Assembly: GCA_963835555.1 (NCBI GenBank)
Contig: CAWIGC010000039.1
Location: 310,001 to 374,000, forward strand
Length of the DNA stretch: 64,000 bases
Origin: Sulfopaludibacter sp963835555
Lineage (GTDB): Bacteria > Acidobacteriota > Terriglobia > Bryobacterales > Bryobacteraceae
Direction: 5' to 3'
A model generated the notes under the pieces. That model saw only the letters and a program-made list of their open reading frames with translations, had not been told where the DNA came from and searched no databases. The translations under genes were made by a program, and so were the position numbers. Position 1 is the stretch's first letter; each line of letters begins with the position of its first letter. This document shows positions 24,927 through 33,916 of the stretch, in pieces.

Positions 24927-26468
24927 ATGAACCGGCTTGATGAATTGCGCCGCCGCCATGCCGCCGCCGAGCAGGGCGGAGGACCCGAGCGCCGCGAGCG
25001 CCAGCACAAAGAGGGCAAGCTATCCGCCCGCGAACGCATCGAACTCCTGCTCGACGAAAATACATTTGAAGAGCTCGACAAGCTGGTCACGCACCGCTGC
25101 CGCGACTTCGGCATGGACGACCAGAACGTGCCGGGCGACGGCTTCGTCACGGGCTATGGGCGCATCGAGGGCCGCCTGGTCTACGTCTTCGCCCAGGATT
25201 TCACGGTATTCGGCGGCTCCCTTTCCGAGACCAACGCTCAGAAGATCTGCAAGATCATGGATCTCGCCCTGAAGACCGGCGCGCCTGTGATCGGCCTGAA
25301 CGATTCCGGCGGCGCGCGGATTCAGGAAGGCGTGGTGTCGCTGGCCGGGTATGCCGATATTTTCCTGCGCAATACGCTGGCTAGCGGCGTGGTGCCGCAG
25401 ATTTCCGCCATTATGGGACCGTGCGCGGGAGGGGCGGTCTACTCGCCCGCCATCACCGATTTCGTCTTCATGGTGGATCACACCAGTTACATGTTTGTCA
25501 CCGGCCCGGACGTCATCAAGACGGTAACGCATGAGGATGTGACCAAGGAAAAACTGGGCGGCGCCGCAACTCACAATTCCGTCAGCGGCGTGGGCCATTT
25601 CACCGCGGCCGATGACGGCGACTGTCTGCGCATGATCCGCGAACTGCTCAGCTACCTGCCGCAGAACAACCGCGAAGACGCGCCACGGCGCGCCACGTCC
25701 GACCCGGCGGACCGCATGGATGCGGCGCTGGACACAGTGGTGCCGCGGGAATCTTCGCTCCCCTACGACATCAAAGACGTGATCCACCGCGTGGTGGATG
25801 ACGGCGAATTTTTCGAAGTCCACGAGCACTGGGCCAGAAACATCGTGGTGGGTTTCGCCCATATGGATGGCCGGTCCATCGGGATCGTGGCCAATCAGCC
25901 GGCGTTTTTGGCGGGCTGCCTGGATATTGCGTCATCCACCAAGGGCGCGCGTTTCGTACGATTCTGCGACGCCTTCAACATTCCCATCCTCACATTCGAA
26001 GACGTGCCGGGGTTCCTGCCGGGCACGGAACAGGAGTTCGGCGGCATCATCCGGCATGGCGCCAAGCTGCTGTTCGCGTATGCCGAAGCCACCGTGCCGA
26101 AAATCACGGTGATTACGCGGAAGGCTTATGGCGGCGCGTATTGCGTGATGGGCTCGAAGCACATCCGCACGGATATCAACCTGGCATGGCCCTCGGCGGA
26201 GATCGCCGTCATGGGGCCGGAAGGCGCGGTGAATATCGTATATCGCCGCGAACTGGCAGCCGCCGCGGACACTGCCGCCGCCCGGCAGCAAAAAGTAGAT
26301 GAGTTTCGCGAGCGGTTCGCCAACCCGTTCGTGGCTGCCGAGCGCGGCTATGTGGATGACGTGATCGAACCGCACGAGACGCGCCCCCGCGTGATTCGCG
26401 CCCTGCGCATGCTGGAGAACAAGGTAGACACCATGCCGCGCAAGAAGCATGGCAACATACCGCTCTGA
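24927..26468 (+). CDS. Acyl-CoA (propionyl-CoA) carboxylase carboxyltransferase subunit
   Basis: 513 residues, normal length for PccB-type beta subunits. Carboxyltransferase motifs: GLNDSGGARIQEG and GPCAGGAVYSPA (oxyanion/acyl-CoA site) in the N half, and KAYGGAYCVMGSK in the C half. Transfers carboxylate from biotin carrier protein to propionyl- or acetyl-CoA. The biotin carboxylase/carrier subunit is not adjacent. Within-family specificity is not certain. Confidence 0.92.
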   Translation: MNRLDELRRRHAAAEQGGGPERRERQHKEGKLSARERIELLLDENTFEELDKLVTHRCRDFGMDDQNVPGDGFVTGYGRIEGRLVYVFAQDFTVFGGSLSETNAQKICKIMDLALKTGAPVIGLNDSGGARIQEGVVSLAGYADIFLRNTLASGVVPQISAIMGPCAGGAVYSPAITDFVFMVDHTSYMFVTGPDVIKTVTHEDVTKEKLGGAATHNSVSGVGHFTAADDGDCLRMIRELLSYLPQNNREDAPRRATSDPADRMDAALDTVVPRESSLPYDIKDVIHRVVDDGEFFEVHEHWARNIVVGFAHMDGRSIGIVANQPAFLAGCLDIASSTKGARFVRFCDAFNIPILTFEDVPGFLPGTEQEFGGIIRHGAKLLFAYAEATVPKITVITRKAYGGAYCVMGSKHIRTDINLAWPSAEIAVMGPEGAVNIVYRRELAAAADTAAARQQKVDEFRERFANPFVAAERGYVDDVIEPHETRPRVIRALRMLENKVDTMPRKKHGNIPL

Positions 26469-26519
26469 GACCAGCGACATGCTGCTTATCCGAAGTCTGC
26501 GATACCGGACTGTTCATCG

Positions 26520-27368
26520 CTAATCGAAAGCGTCCAGTCTGTCGGCGATTCGCGCTTTCATCGTGACCGGGTCGGGATCGAAGCGATATTGCGCCTCGTG
26601 GGGGAGCAGTGCCCGGATCGCCTGCATGGTATGAGGAGGAGCGGTCACATCGAAGCCCAGAACCCCGGTGAGCAGCACGCCGGTCTGGACCAGTTTTTCC
26701 AAATCGACAGCAGCGGCGCACGGCGGGTTGTGATGGGTGGCGGCCACACGTTTTACTTCCTCGGGGAGTCCCCATTTGACGGCCAGCCACGCGCCCGCCT
26801 GGCAGTGATCGATCCCAAACACCTGCCGCTCCTGCTCCAGCGGGTCAGCACCGGCCACAGGCTTGGTGATAAGTTCCGAGTACCGGCGCGGGTGAACCAC
26901 AAAGAGGGCCAGGCGCCCGATATCGGCGAGCAGGCCCGCAGTATAGGCGCGGTCGTCACGGCCTTCCGACGCGGAACACGCAATGGAAAGCTCTTCACAA
27001 ACGATGGCGCAGGCCAGGCTGTGACGCCAGATTTCACGTAGCAGATCCATCCGCATGGCGGTGCGGAAGAAGGACTTCATGGACGCCGCGAGAACAAAAC
27101 GGCGGGTTTCGTCGAATCCTAGAAATACCAGCGCCTGCTGAATACCGCTGATGCGCGTGGGCACCGCATAAAGCGGCGAATTTACGATGCGGAGCAATTC
27201 GGACGAAAGTGCGGCATCGGCACGGATCAGTCCCGCGATCTCGGCCATGCGGGCGTCGTCGCGCGACAACACGCGCAGTACCTTGGTGGCAATCCCGGGA
27301 AACTGCGGGAGTTGCTCCAGGTCTTGAAAATGATCGTCGGGGAGCATCGTTACATTGACCTGTACCAT
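26520..27368 (-). CDS. HDOD-domain protein
   Basis: 282 residues. The HDOD domain (residues ~15-205) has the LPQFPGIATKVLRVLSRDD start, the NSPLYAVPTRISGIQQALVFLG core, and GLLADIGRLAL. The metal-binding HD pair of true HD-GYP enzymes is lacking, so it is expected to be a non-catalytic signalling protein. Convergent with the carboxyltransferase and divergent from the ribosomal operon. Partner unknown. Confidence 0.85.
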   Translation of the reverse strand: MVQVNVTMLPDDHFQDLEQLPQFPGIATKVLRVLSRDDARMAEIAGLIRADAALSSELLRIVNSPLYAVPTRISGIQQALVFLGFDETRRFVLAASMKSFFRTAMRMDLLREIWRHSLACAIVCEELSIACSASEGRDDRAYTAGLLADIGRLALFVVHPRRYSELITKPVAGADPLEQERQVFGIDHCQAGAWLAVKWGLPEEVKRVAATHHNPPCAAAVDLEKLVQTGVLLTGVLGFDVTAPPHTMQAIRALLPHEAQYRFDPDPVTMKARIADRLDAFD

Positions 27369-27496
27369 CTATCGGCGCGGAAAGCGGTTAGCAGTAGGGT
27401 GATTCGATTCCTCTATCCCCCGCCGTCGCGCGGTCCAAAAGCAACGCTATCGAGGCGGCCTTATCCCCCAACTTCCGCACAACCCAACTTCCGCAT

Positions 27497-27526
27497 TTGA
27501 CAATGCATGCCTTTTCCCGGTACGCT
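27497..27526 (+). promoter_or_regulatory. Promoter of the rplM-rpsI operon
   Basis: TTGACA (27497-27502) and TACGCT (27521-27526) with an 18-bp spacer, 37 bp before the rplM ATG. The upstream gap from 27369 contains nothing else recognised. Confidence 0.65.
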
Positions 27527-27562
27527 AAAACTTTGTAAACGAAGAGCTGGAGACGTGTGTCA

Positions 27563-28003
27563 ATGAGTACCGAGTTCCCCTCCAAGAATGGCATTGAGCG
27601 CCAGTGGCATGTGATCGATGCCCAGGACCTGGTGTTGGGCAAGCTTGCCAGCAAGGCGGCTATGCTGCTGATGGGCAAGACGAAACCCATCTATACGCCA
27701 TTTATCGATACCGGCGATCATGTGGTCGTCATCAACGCCGATAAAGTCCGGGTCACCGGCCGGAAAGAAGACTGACAAGATGTATCGCCATTTCACCGGA
27801 TATCCCGGCGGACTGGTGGAGAAGAGCTTGAAGCGGGTGCGTGAAGAGCGTCCGGTGCGCCTGATCGAAGACGCCATATTCGGCATGCTTCCCAAAACCA
27901 AGCTCGGCAAACAGATGTATCGCAAACTAAAGGTATATGCGGGTGACAAGCATCCGCACGCGGCTCAGAAACCAGCCGCGCTGGATAATCTCACGGAAGG
28001 TAG
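27563..28003 (+). CDS. rplM: 50S ribosomal protein L13 (frameshifted in this sequence)
   Basis: N-terminal part from ATG 27563 reads WHVIDAQDLVLGKLASKAA and continues to VRVTGRKED, then a stop at 27775. The adjacent frame resumes with KKTDKMYRHFTGYPGG, the next L13 block, so one extra base lies in the A/G run near 27,765. The C-terminal part (AIFGMLPKTKLGKQMYRKLKVYAG) then runs in frame into S9; the native stop is probably the TAG at 28001, implying a second indel. L13 is an early assembly protein of the large subunit. A truncated L13 would not be viable, so sequencing error is likely. Confidence 0.85.
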
Positions 28004-28007
28004 TGTA

Positions 28008-28406
28008 GTGGCAGCGACGATTGTTCAATATTTGGGTACGGGCCGCCGCAAACGTTCGGTGGCTCGCGTGTTTTTGCGGCCCGGCAAGGGCGAGATCAAG
28101 GTCAACAACCGCTCATTCGAGAATTATTTCCCCACGGAAAGTTCGCGCGCCATGGTGCGGCAGCCGCTTGCGGCCACCGAAACCATGGAAAAGTTCGATC
28201 TTCTGATTCTCGCCGATGGCGGCGGCGTGACCGGCCAGGCGGGCGCGGCCCGTCTGGGCATTTCCCGCGCATTGGTGGAGTTCAACGCCGAATTGCGGTC
28301 CCGGCTCAAGAAGCTCGGTTTTCTCACCCGCGATCCCCGCGCCCACGAGCGAAAGAAGTACGGCCAAAAGGGCGCCCGCAAGCGGTTCCAGTTCTCCAAA
28401 CGTTAG
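28008..28406 (+). CDS. rpsI: 30S ribosomal protein S9
   Basis: 132 residues from GTG 28008, preceded by GGAAGG 7 bp upstream. YLGTGRRKRSVARVFLRPG at the start, GGGVTGQAGAARLGISRAL in the middle and the basic KKYGQKGARKRFQFSKR tail are diagnostic; the C-terminal KR reaches the P site. The gene follows rplM as in most bacteria. An apparent in-frame join to L13 is attributed to an indel upstream. Confidence 0.93.
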   Translation: MAATIVQYLGTGRRKRSVARVFLRPGKGEIKVNNRSFENYFPTESSRAMVRQPLAATETMEKFDLLILADGGGVTGQAGAARLGISRALVEFNAELRSRLKKLGFLTRDPRAHERKKYGQKGARKRFQFSKR

Positions 28407-28625
28407 GATCCCCGCGAAGCCGGAAGGGTGCAGCACTGCGGTTTCACCCTTCGGGCTTTGCCGCATTTATTCTTTGGACCGGGTGGTCCGGTCCATATTT
28501 GGAAGCCTTTCGTTCCCTGCCACGGCGCAAAATCTCGCTTTGGGCCGCGCAGCGGCTTGGGAACCATGAAGAAGGGCTGTTCGGTACCGGGGGTTTCGGC
28601 TCCCACAATCTGATTAGGAGGTAGT
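28407..28625 (+). promoter_or_regulatory. rpsB leader region with hairpins
   Basis: A 219-bp gap. GAAGGGTG...CACCCTTC (about 28424-28453) and GGACCGG-GTGGT-CCGGTCC (28476-28494) can form stems; the second is followed by ATATTTGG, a weak terminator at best. TTAGGAGGTAG precedes the rpsB start. A structured leader for S2 autoregulation is plausible but not shown. Confidence 0.4.
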
Positions 28626-29537
28626 TTGCCCGCAATATCCATGAAGGAATTGCTCGAAGCTGGCGTTCACTTCGGGCACCAGACCAAGCGCTGGAATCCG
28701 AAGATGAAAGAATACATCTTCGGCGAACGTAACGGCATTTACATTATCGATCTGCAGAAGACCCTGAAGATGTTCAAGGACGCTGCCCGGTTTGTCGGCG
28801 AAATGGCTGCGCAGGGCAAGAATGTGCTCTTCGTCGGCACCAAGCGCCAGGCCCAGGAAGCCATCGCCGAAGAGGCTACCCGCTGCGCGATGTATTACGT
28901 GAACCAGCGCTGGCTGGGCGGATTGCTCACCAACATGCTCACGGTGCAGAAGTCCATCAAGCGGCTCAAGGAACTGGAAGGCATGGCGTATGTGGAAGGC
29001 GGCTATGCCGGCCGTCCGAAGAAGGAAGTCATCCGCCTGGAACGCGAGCGCAAGCACCTGGACCAGAACCTCGCCGGCATCAAGGATATGCCCGGTCTGC
29101 CCGATGTGCTGTTCGTGATCGATTCCAACAAGGAAGCCATCGCCGTCAAGGAAGCCCGCCGCCTGGGCATCCCGGTGGTCGCCATCGTGGACACCAACTG
29201 CGATCCCGACGAAGTCGATTACGTGATTCCCGGCAACGACGACGCGCTGCGCGCCATCCGCCTGTTCGCCAGCAAGATCGCCGATGCCGTCGTGGAAGGC
29301 CGCGCCCTGGCCACCGAGCAGGATTTCACCGCCGACAAGATCGTGACCGACGAGACCCCCGGCCGAAGAAGGCATGCTGGAATACACCGAATACGTGGAT
29401 CCCAAGTATGCCGAAAAGATCATGGCGGAGAGCCTGAGCATGGAAGACGAGCCGGCTCAGACGCGCCGCGTAAGGGCCCCGCTTCGGAAACCGCCGAGCC
29501 GGCTGCCGAGCCGGCCGCGACCGAGAGCGGCCACTAA
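28626..29537 (+). CDS. rpsB: 30S ribosomal protein S2 (two compensating frameshifts near the 3' end)
   Basis: TTG start at 28626 fixed by AGGAGG 7-8 bp upstream. MKELLEAGVHFGHQTKRWNPKM, NQRWLGGLLTNM and DTNCDPDEVDYVIPGNDDA identify S2. After TDETP (near 29,355) the frame slips by one: the next frame reads EEGMLEYTEYVDPKYAEKI, clearly native. The original frame returns near 29,470 with RKGPASETAEPAAEP and the stop at 29537. One extra C in the CCCCC run and a later indel explain it. The native extension after the S2 core is ~60 residues. Confidence 0.92.
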   Translation: MPAISMKELLEAGVHFGHQTKRWNPKMKEYIFGERNGIYIIDLQKTLKMFKDAARFVGEMAAQGKNVLFVGTKRQAQEAIAEEATRCAMYYVNQRWLGGLLTNMLTVQKSIKRLKELEGMAYVEGGYAGRPKKEVIRLERERKHLDQNLAGIKDMPGLPDVLFVIDSNKEAIAVKEARRLGIPVVAIVDTNCDPDEVDYVIPGNDDALRAIRLFASKIADAVVEGRALATEQDFTADKIVTDETPGRRRHAGIHRIRGSQVCRKDHGGEPEHGRRAGSDAPRKGPASETAEPAAEPAATESGH

Positions 29538-29543
29538 GTCCCA

Positions 29544-29582
29544 CCGGTGAGAGGCAGGCGGTTTTCGCCGGCCTCTCACCGG
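29544..29582 (+). other. Strong intercistronic hairpin between rpsB and tsf
   Basis: CCGGTGAGAGGC (29544-29555) pairs perfectly with GCCTCTCACCGG (29571-29582), with a further GGCG/CGCC inside. No T tract follows. A 12-bp perfect stem between rpsB and tsf may set the tsf transcript level or be a processing site. Confidence 0.6.
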
Positions 29583-29610
29583 CAATAACTGAAGGAACCA
29601 ACCGAATTCT

Positions 29611-30253
29611 ATGGCGGAAATTACCGCGGCATTAGTGAAAGACCTCCGCGAACGCACCGGCGCGGGGATGATGGAATGCAAGAAGGCCCTGGTGGAGGCC
29701 AAGGGCGATTTGGCCGAAGCGGAAGTGGTACTGCGCAAGCACGGCATCGCATCGGCCGGCAAGAAGGCGTCCCGCGCCACCAAGCAGGGCCTGATCGGCA
29801 GCTACATTCACCACGGCGGCCAACTCGGCGTGATGGTGGAAGTCAACTGCGAGTCGGATTTCGTGGCCCGCACCGACGATTTCCAGGAACTGGTGCACGA
29901 CATCGCCATGCACATCGCGGCGGCCGACCCGCGTTTCATCCGCAAAGAGGACGTGACCGCCGAGGTCCTCGAAAAGGAGAAAGACATTCAGCGCGCCCGC
30001 GCCCTGCTCGAAGGCAAGCCCGAGAAGATGCTCGACAAGATCATCGAAGGCCGCATGAGCAAGTTTTACGAGGAGGTCTGCCTGCTGGAACAGCCCTTCG
30101 TCAAGGAAGCCACCCTCACCGTCGGCCAGCTGGTCAAAACCAAGATCGCCAAACTCGGCGAGAACATCAGCGTGTCCGCGTTTCGTCCGCTTCAAAGTGG
30201 GCGATGTGGCCGCCGTGGAAGCCGGCAACGAGAACCCCGCGGTCGCCGGATAA
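29611..30253 (+). CDS. tsf: Elongation factor Ts (frameshifted near the 3' end)
   Basis: ~213 residues after repair, a short-form EF-Ts. The N-terminal UBA-like domain (LVKDLRERTGAGMMECKKAL) and the VEVNCESDFVARTDDF core are clear. After ENISVS (near 30,180) one base is extra; the correct frame reads FVRFKVGDVAAVEAGNENPAVAG and stops at 30253. As sequenced, the frame runs on into pyrH and gives a false EF-Ts-UMP kinase fusion. EF-Ts recycles EF-Tu. Confidence 0.9.
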
Positions 30254-30960
30254 TGCCCGCCTATAAGCGCATCCTGTTGAAATTGAGCGGCGAAGTCCTG
30301 GCCGGCGGCGCCTCTTTCGGCATCGACGCCGACCGGGTCAAAGAACTGGCCCGCGAAGTGGCCGACGTCGCCGCCGCCGGCGTGCAGATCGGCGTGGTGG
30401 TCGGCGGCGGCAACATCTTCCGCGGCGTGGCCGCCGCGGCCCAGAAAATGGACCGCGTCACCGCCGACCATATGGGCATGCTGGCCACCGTCATCAATTC
30501 CCTGGCCCTCTCCGACGCGCTGGAGCAGATGGGCATTCCCACCCGCGTGATGAGCGCCATCGAGATGCACCAGGTGGCCGAGCCGTACATCCGCCGCCGC
30601 GCCATCCGCCACCTGGAAAAGGGCCGCATCGTCATTTTCGCCGCCGGCACCTCCAATCCCTACTTCTCCACCGATACCGCCGCCACCCTGCGCGCCCTCG
30701 AAATCAAGGCCGACGTCATCGCCAAGGCTACCCGCGTGGACGGCGTTTACGACAAGGACCCCCTGAAGTTCCCCGATGCCGTCAAGTATCAGGAAATCAC
30801 CTACCTGGAAGTGCTGTCCCAGGCTCTTGGGGTGATGGACGCCACCTCTATCGCCATGTGCCGGGACAACAAGCTGCCGATTATCGTTTTCAATCTGAAC
30901 ACGACAGGCAATATAATGCGTATGTCGATGGGTGAGCCCGTCGGCACCGTGATTCATTAG
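30253..30960 (+). CDS. pyrH: UMP kinase
   Basis: 235 residues from ATG 30253, whose A is the last base of the tsf stop (TAATG). KRILLKLSGEVLAGG, VVVGGGNIFRG, AGTSNPYFSTDTAA and ATRVDGVYDKDP are typical of bacterial UMP kinase, an amino-acid-kinase-fold hexamer converting UMP to UDP. It sits in the conserved rpsB-tsf-pyrH-frr order. Confidence 0.96.
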   Translation: MPAYKRILLKLSGEVLAGGASFGIDADRVKELAREVADVAAAGVQIGVVVGGGNIFRGVAAAAQKMDRVTADHMGMLATVINSLALSDALEQMGIPTRVMSAIEMHQVAEPYIRRRAIRHLEKGRIVIFAAGTSNPYFSTDTAATLRALEIKADVIAKATRVDGVYDKDPLKFPDAVKYQEITYLEVLSQALGVMDATSIAMCRDNKLPIIVFNLNTTGNIMRMSMGEPVGTVIH

Positions 30961-30983
30961 CCGCGTTTCGGAGATACTGCGCT

Positions 30984-31590
30984 ATGAAAACAGAACAGCA
31001 AGCAGCACCCAGCGGTCCCACGTTCAACTCCATCAAAGACGTCGAAGGCGAACGTCAAGACCCGCATGGAGAAGGCCATCTCGGATCTGCAGCACGAAAT
31101 GGCGCACATCCGCACCGGGCGCGCTTCGCTCGGCATCCTGGATCACATCCGCGTGGACTATTACGGGACTCCCACGCCCCTCAACCAGGTCGCCAACCTG
31201 CACGTTCCCGAGCCTGCCCTGATCACCATCCAGCCGTGGGACGTTTCGCAGATCGGCCCCATCGAAAAGGCCATCCGCATCTCCGACCTGGGGCTGAACC
31301 CTGCCAACGACGGCAAGATCATCCGCCTGCCCATCCCGCCGCTCACCGAGGAGCGCCGCAAGGAACTGGTCAAGAAACTGCACGCGGTCGCCGAACACCA
31401 TCGCGTCTCGGTGCGCAACATCCGCCGCGACGGCAACGAAGCCGTGAAGAAGCTGCTCAAGGACAAGAAGATCACCGAGGACGAAGACAAGAGGGCCCAC
31501 GACGAGATCCAGAAGCTGACCGACGCCTACATGCAGAAGATCGACCAGGCCTCCAAGACCAAAGAAAAAGAGATCATGGAGATCAAGTAG
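30984..31590 (+). CDS. frr: Ribosome recycling factor (frameshifted near the 5' end)
   Basis: Start ATG 30984 has GGAGATA upstream. The N terminus (FNSIKDVEG) is in one frame and the rest (VKTRMEKAISDLQHEMAHIRTGRASLGILDHIRVDYYGTPTPL, cut here for length) in the next; the slip is near 31,050. The remainder, including the WDVSQIGPIEKAI and DEDKRAHDEIQKLTD segments, is normal RRF. Repaired length ~201 residues, slightly longer at the N terminus than the usual 185. RRF splits post-termination ribosomes with EF-G. Confidence 0.92.
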
Positions 31591-31592
31591 GA

Positions 31593-31784
31593 CGCGCCCT
31601 GGAACGCCTGCCGGAAAAGGGGCTCGTCAGCTCCAGACTGGGCGATCCCACCGCCGCGCGCGGCGGCCGCGCCAAGCGGTACTTTCAGGCGACCTCACGA
31701 GGCCGCCGCCAGGTCCGCGAAACCCGGAGAGCGCTGGTGAATTTCTGGGAGGGCCTGCCGGGATTGGAGGCCGGGTGCGCATGA
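31593..31784 (+). pseudogene. Remnant of a PadR-family regulator (C-terminal half)
   Basis: The frame reads ALERLPEKGLVSSRLGDPT, GGRAKRYFQATSRGRRQVRE and ALVNFWEGLPGLE up to TGA 31784. This matches the second half of a PadR winged helix (RLxxKGxVxSRxGxPTxxRGGRAKRYF). The DNA-recognition half and start codon are absent, replaced by the frr gene end, so this is a decayed fragment. It overlaps the following reading frame by ATGA, as PadR-permease pairs do in Acidobacteria. Confidence 0.6.
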
Positions 31785-32226
31785 CGCCTCCCCAACCGGC
31801 CATTTGGTTGCTTGATCGCCCGGGCATCGCTCCCCCTCTTGCCGGCGGCTCGCAGCGCCCGCGTGCACCCGCGCCGCCTCCTCGCGGTCGCCGCTGGTTG
31901 GCGGTTCAGTGCGCTGTGACCGCGGCCATCCAGTATTACCATCTGGCGCCTCGTCGCCCGGCATCCTCCCGCGAGTCGCCCAAGGGTTGCTGATGCTGCT
32001 GGTCGCGGCTATCCACGGCGCCGCGTCCCGCCTGGTTTTCGGCTCCCCGTCGCGAGCCGCGCGCGGCACTCTCGAGATCGCGCTGGATTCCCTGGTGATC
32101 AATTTCTGTGTCTGCCGCCTCTACCTGCTTCTCTACCCTTTCTCTCTCACGGGCCTGGCAATCGCCGAAATGTACTGGCTGTGTGCCGACCTGTCCCGCG
32201 TGCTGTTCGTCCGTAATCCTGCCTGA
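31781..32226 (+). pseudogene. Probable remnant of a PadR-linked permease-prefix gene
   Basis: ATG 31781 overlaps the PadR stop and begins MTPPQPAIWLLDR, a start I associate with permease-prefix proteins paired with PadR. The frame ends early at 31993. A different frame from ATG 31993 reads a 77-residue hydrophobic protein (TLEIALDSLVINFCVCRLYLLLYPFSLTGLAIAEMYWL is the core, split here in description) to 32226. Together they look like one broken gene, though the second part could be a real small membrane protein. Confidence 0.4.
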
Positions 32227-32246
32227 CCCCTGTGTTAACTTCGAAT

Positions 32247-33149
32247 ATGTCCTGGTTCACGCTCCGTGTGCCCGCTTCGAGCGCTAATCTCGGTCCCGGC
32301 TTCGATGCCCTCGGACTGGCACTGAGTGTCTACCTGACCTGCCGCTTCCGGCAGAGCGAGTCTCTCCGCATCACCGTTCAGGGTCGCGATGCCCACACCA
32401 TTTCCACCGGCCCCGACAACCTCATCTGGCAAACCGCCGAATCCGTAGCCCAGGCTCAGGGCGTAACCATGCCGCCTATCGAACTGGAGGTCCGGAATGA
32501 CATTCCCATTGGCAAAGGTATGGGTTCCAGCGCCGCCGCCCTCACCGCCGGAGTGGTGATCGCCGACAAGTTGCTCGACCTGGGCTGGAAACCCCTCCGC
32601 ATCCTCGACGAGGCCGCCCGTCTGGAGGGGCATCCCGACAACGTCGCGCCTTGCACCCTGGGCTCCATCGTCGCCAGCGCCATCGATTCGGGCGGCGTGG
32701 TGCGCTCCGTGCGCCTCCATCTGCCCAGCGGCTTCGGCGTCGGCATCGTGGTGCCGGATTTCGACCTGCCCACCGTGAAAGCCCGCGCCGTGCTGCCCAC
32801 CTGCTACACCAAGGAGGACGCCATCTTCAACCTGCAGCGCGCCTCCCTGTTGATCGCAGCGCTGGCCACCGGTTCCACCTGGGCATTCCCCGTGGCGCTG
32901 GAAGATCGCTTCCATCAACCCTACCGCGTTCCCCTGGTCCCCGGCCTCGACGCCATTCTCAAGTTGCGCGCCCCCGGACTGCTGGGCTGCGCCCTGAGCG
33001 GCGCCGGTCCTTCCATTCTGGTCTTCTTCGAGCAGGGCTACGATGCGGTATGCCACCTGGTCCGCCAGATCTTCGCCATGCACGGGCACGGCGCCGAGGT
33101 GCTGCTGGCCGAAATCGCCGAGAACGGCTTCGAGCTTCAACCCTTATGA
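32247..33149 (+). CDS. thrB: Homoserine kinase
   Basis: 300 residues from ATG 32247. GHMP-kinase motifs: VPASSANLGPGFDALGLAL at the start, the ATP-binding IPIGKGMGSSAAA, LEGHPDNVAP, and LSGAGPSILVF near the C terminus. Converts homoserine to O-phosphohomoserine in threonine synthesis. No other threonine gene is near. Its stop overlaps the next start (ATGA). Confidence 0.93.
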   Translation: MSWFTLRVPASSANLGPGFDALGLALSVYLTCRFRQSESLRITVQGRDAHTISTGPDNLIWQTAESVAQAQGVTMPPIELEVRNDIPIGKGMGSSAAALTAGVVIADKLLDLGWKPLRILDEAARLEGHPDNVAPCTLGSIVASAIDSGGVVRSVRLHLPSGFGVGIVVPDFDLPTVKARAVLPTCYTKEDAIFNLQRASLLIAALATGSTWAFPVALEDRFHQPYRVPLVPGLDAILKLRAPGLLGCALSGAGPSILVFFEQGYDAVCHLVRQIFAMHGHGAEVLLAEIAENGFELQPL

Positions 33150-33916
33150 AACGCAGATCCTTTTTGACAGTGCCGGCGGGAGCAGCGTTGCTGGCCCAAC
33201 CGGCCCCCGCCGCTAAGCGCGCCTTCTTCGAGCTTCGCTACTATCGCATGCGAACCGGGCCCCAGGGCGACCGCACCACCCGCTACCTGCAGCATGGATG
33301 GCTGCCCGCCGCCCAGCGCGCCGGCGTGGGACCGCTCGGCTTCTTCAATTGCGTGATCGGCCCGCAGAGTCCCTTCATCCTCAGCCTGGCCAGTTTCCCT
33401 TCCCTGGCCGCCATGGAAACCGCACACGAAAAACTGGCTGCCGACAAGGAATTCCAGGCCGCCTTCGACGAGTACAATTCCCCCACCGAACTGAGCTACA
33501 TCCGCATGGAGAGTTCCCTGCTCTACGCCTTTCCAGCGATGCCGGCGATCGAGCCACCGCCGGCCCGCGAAAACCGCGCGGCCCACATCTTCGAAATCCG
33601 CACCTACGAGTCGCCCAATGAAAAAGCGTCCAACCGGAAGGTGAAGATGTTCGATGACGCTGAAATCGCCGTCTTCCGCCGCAGCGGAATGACCCCGGTC
33701 TTCTTCGGCCAGACCATTATCGGCGCGGGCCAGCCCAGCCTCACCTACATGCTGGCGTTCGATGACCTCGCGGCCCGCGACAAAGCCTGGAGCGCCTTCG
33801 GCAAGGATCCCGAGTGGCAGAAACTCCGGGTCACGCCCGGGCTCACCGATCCGGAGATCGTCTCCAACATCACGAACGCGATTCTCAGGCCGCTGGCCTT
33901 CTCGCCGCTCCGGTAG
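33146..33916 (+). CDS. NIPSNAP-family protein with Tat-like leader
   Basis: 256 residues starting inside the thrB stop. The leader MKRRSFLTVPAGAALLAQ has a twin-arginine-type motif. Two ferredoxin-like NIPSNAP domains follow (FFELRYYRMRTG at ~28 and HIFEIRTYESPNEKA at ~150). NIPSNAP proteins are widespread in Acidobacteria; biochemical role unknown. Translational coupling to thrB is curious but may just reflect compact spacing. Confidence 0.85.
   Translation: MKRRSFLTVPAGAALLAQPAPAAKRAFFELRYYRMRTGPQGDRTTRYLQHGWLPAAQRAGVGPLGFFNCVIGPQSPFILSLASFPSLAAMETAHEKLAADKEFQAAFDEYNSPTELSYIRMESSLLYAFPAMPAIEPPPARENRAAHIFEIRTYESPNEKASNRKVKMFDDAEIAVFRRSGMTPVFFGQTIIGAGQPSLTYMLAFDDLAARDKAWSAFGKDPEWQKLRVTPGLTDPEIVSNITNAILRPLAFSPLR

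Noticed and set aside
27720..28406. In-frame L13-S9 fusion protein
   Set aside because: A ribosome-binding site (GGAAGG) and GTG start for S9 are present, and L13 already shows an indel nearby.
29611..30960. Single frame reading as an EF-Ts-UMP kinase fusion
   Set aside because: The join text is non-native; correcting one base near 30,180 gives normal EF-Ts ending at 30253 with pyrH starting at the same point.
30984..31784. 266-residue Arg/His-rich protein
   Set aside because: It is frr in the wrong frame, joined at its end to the PadR remnant.
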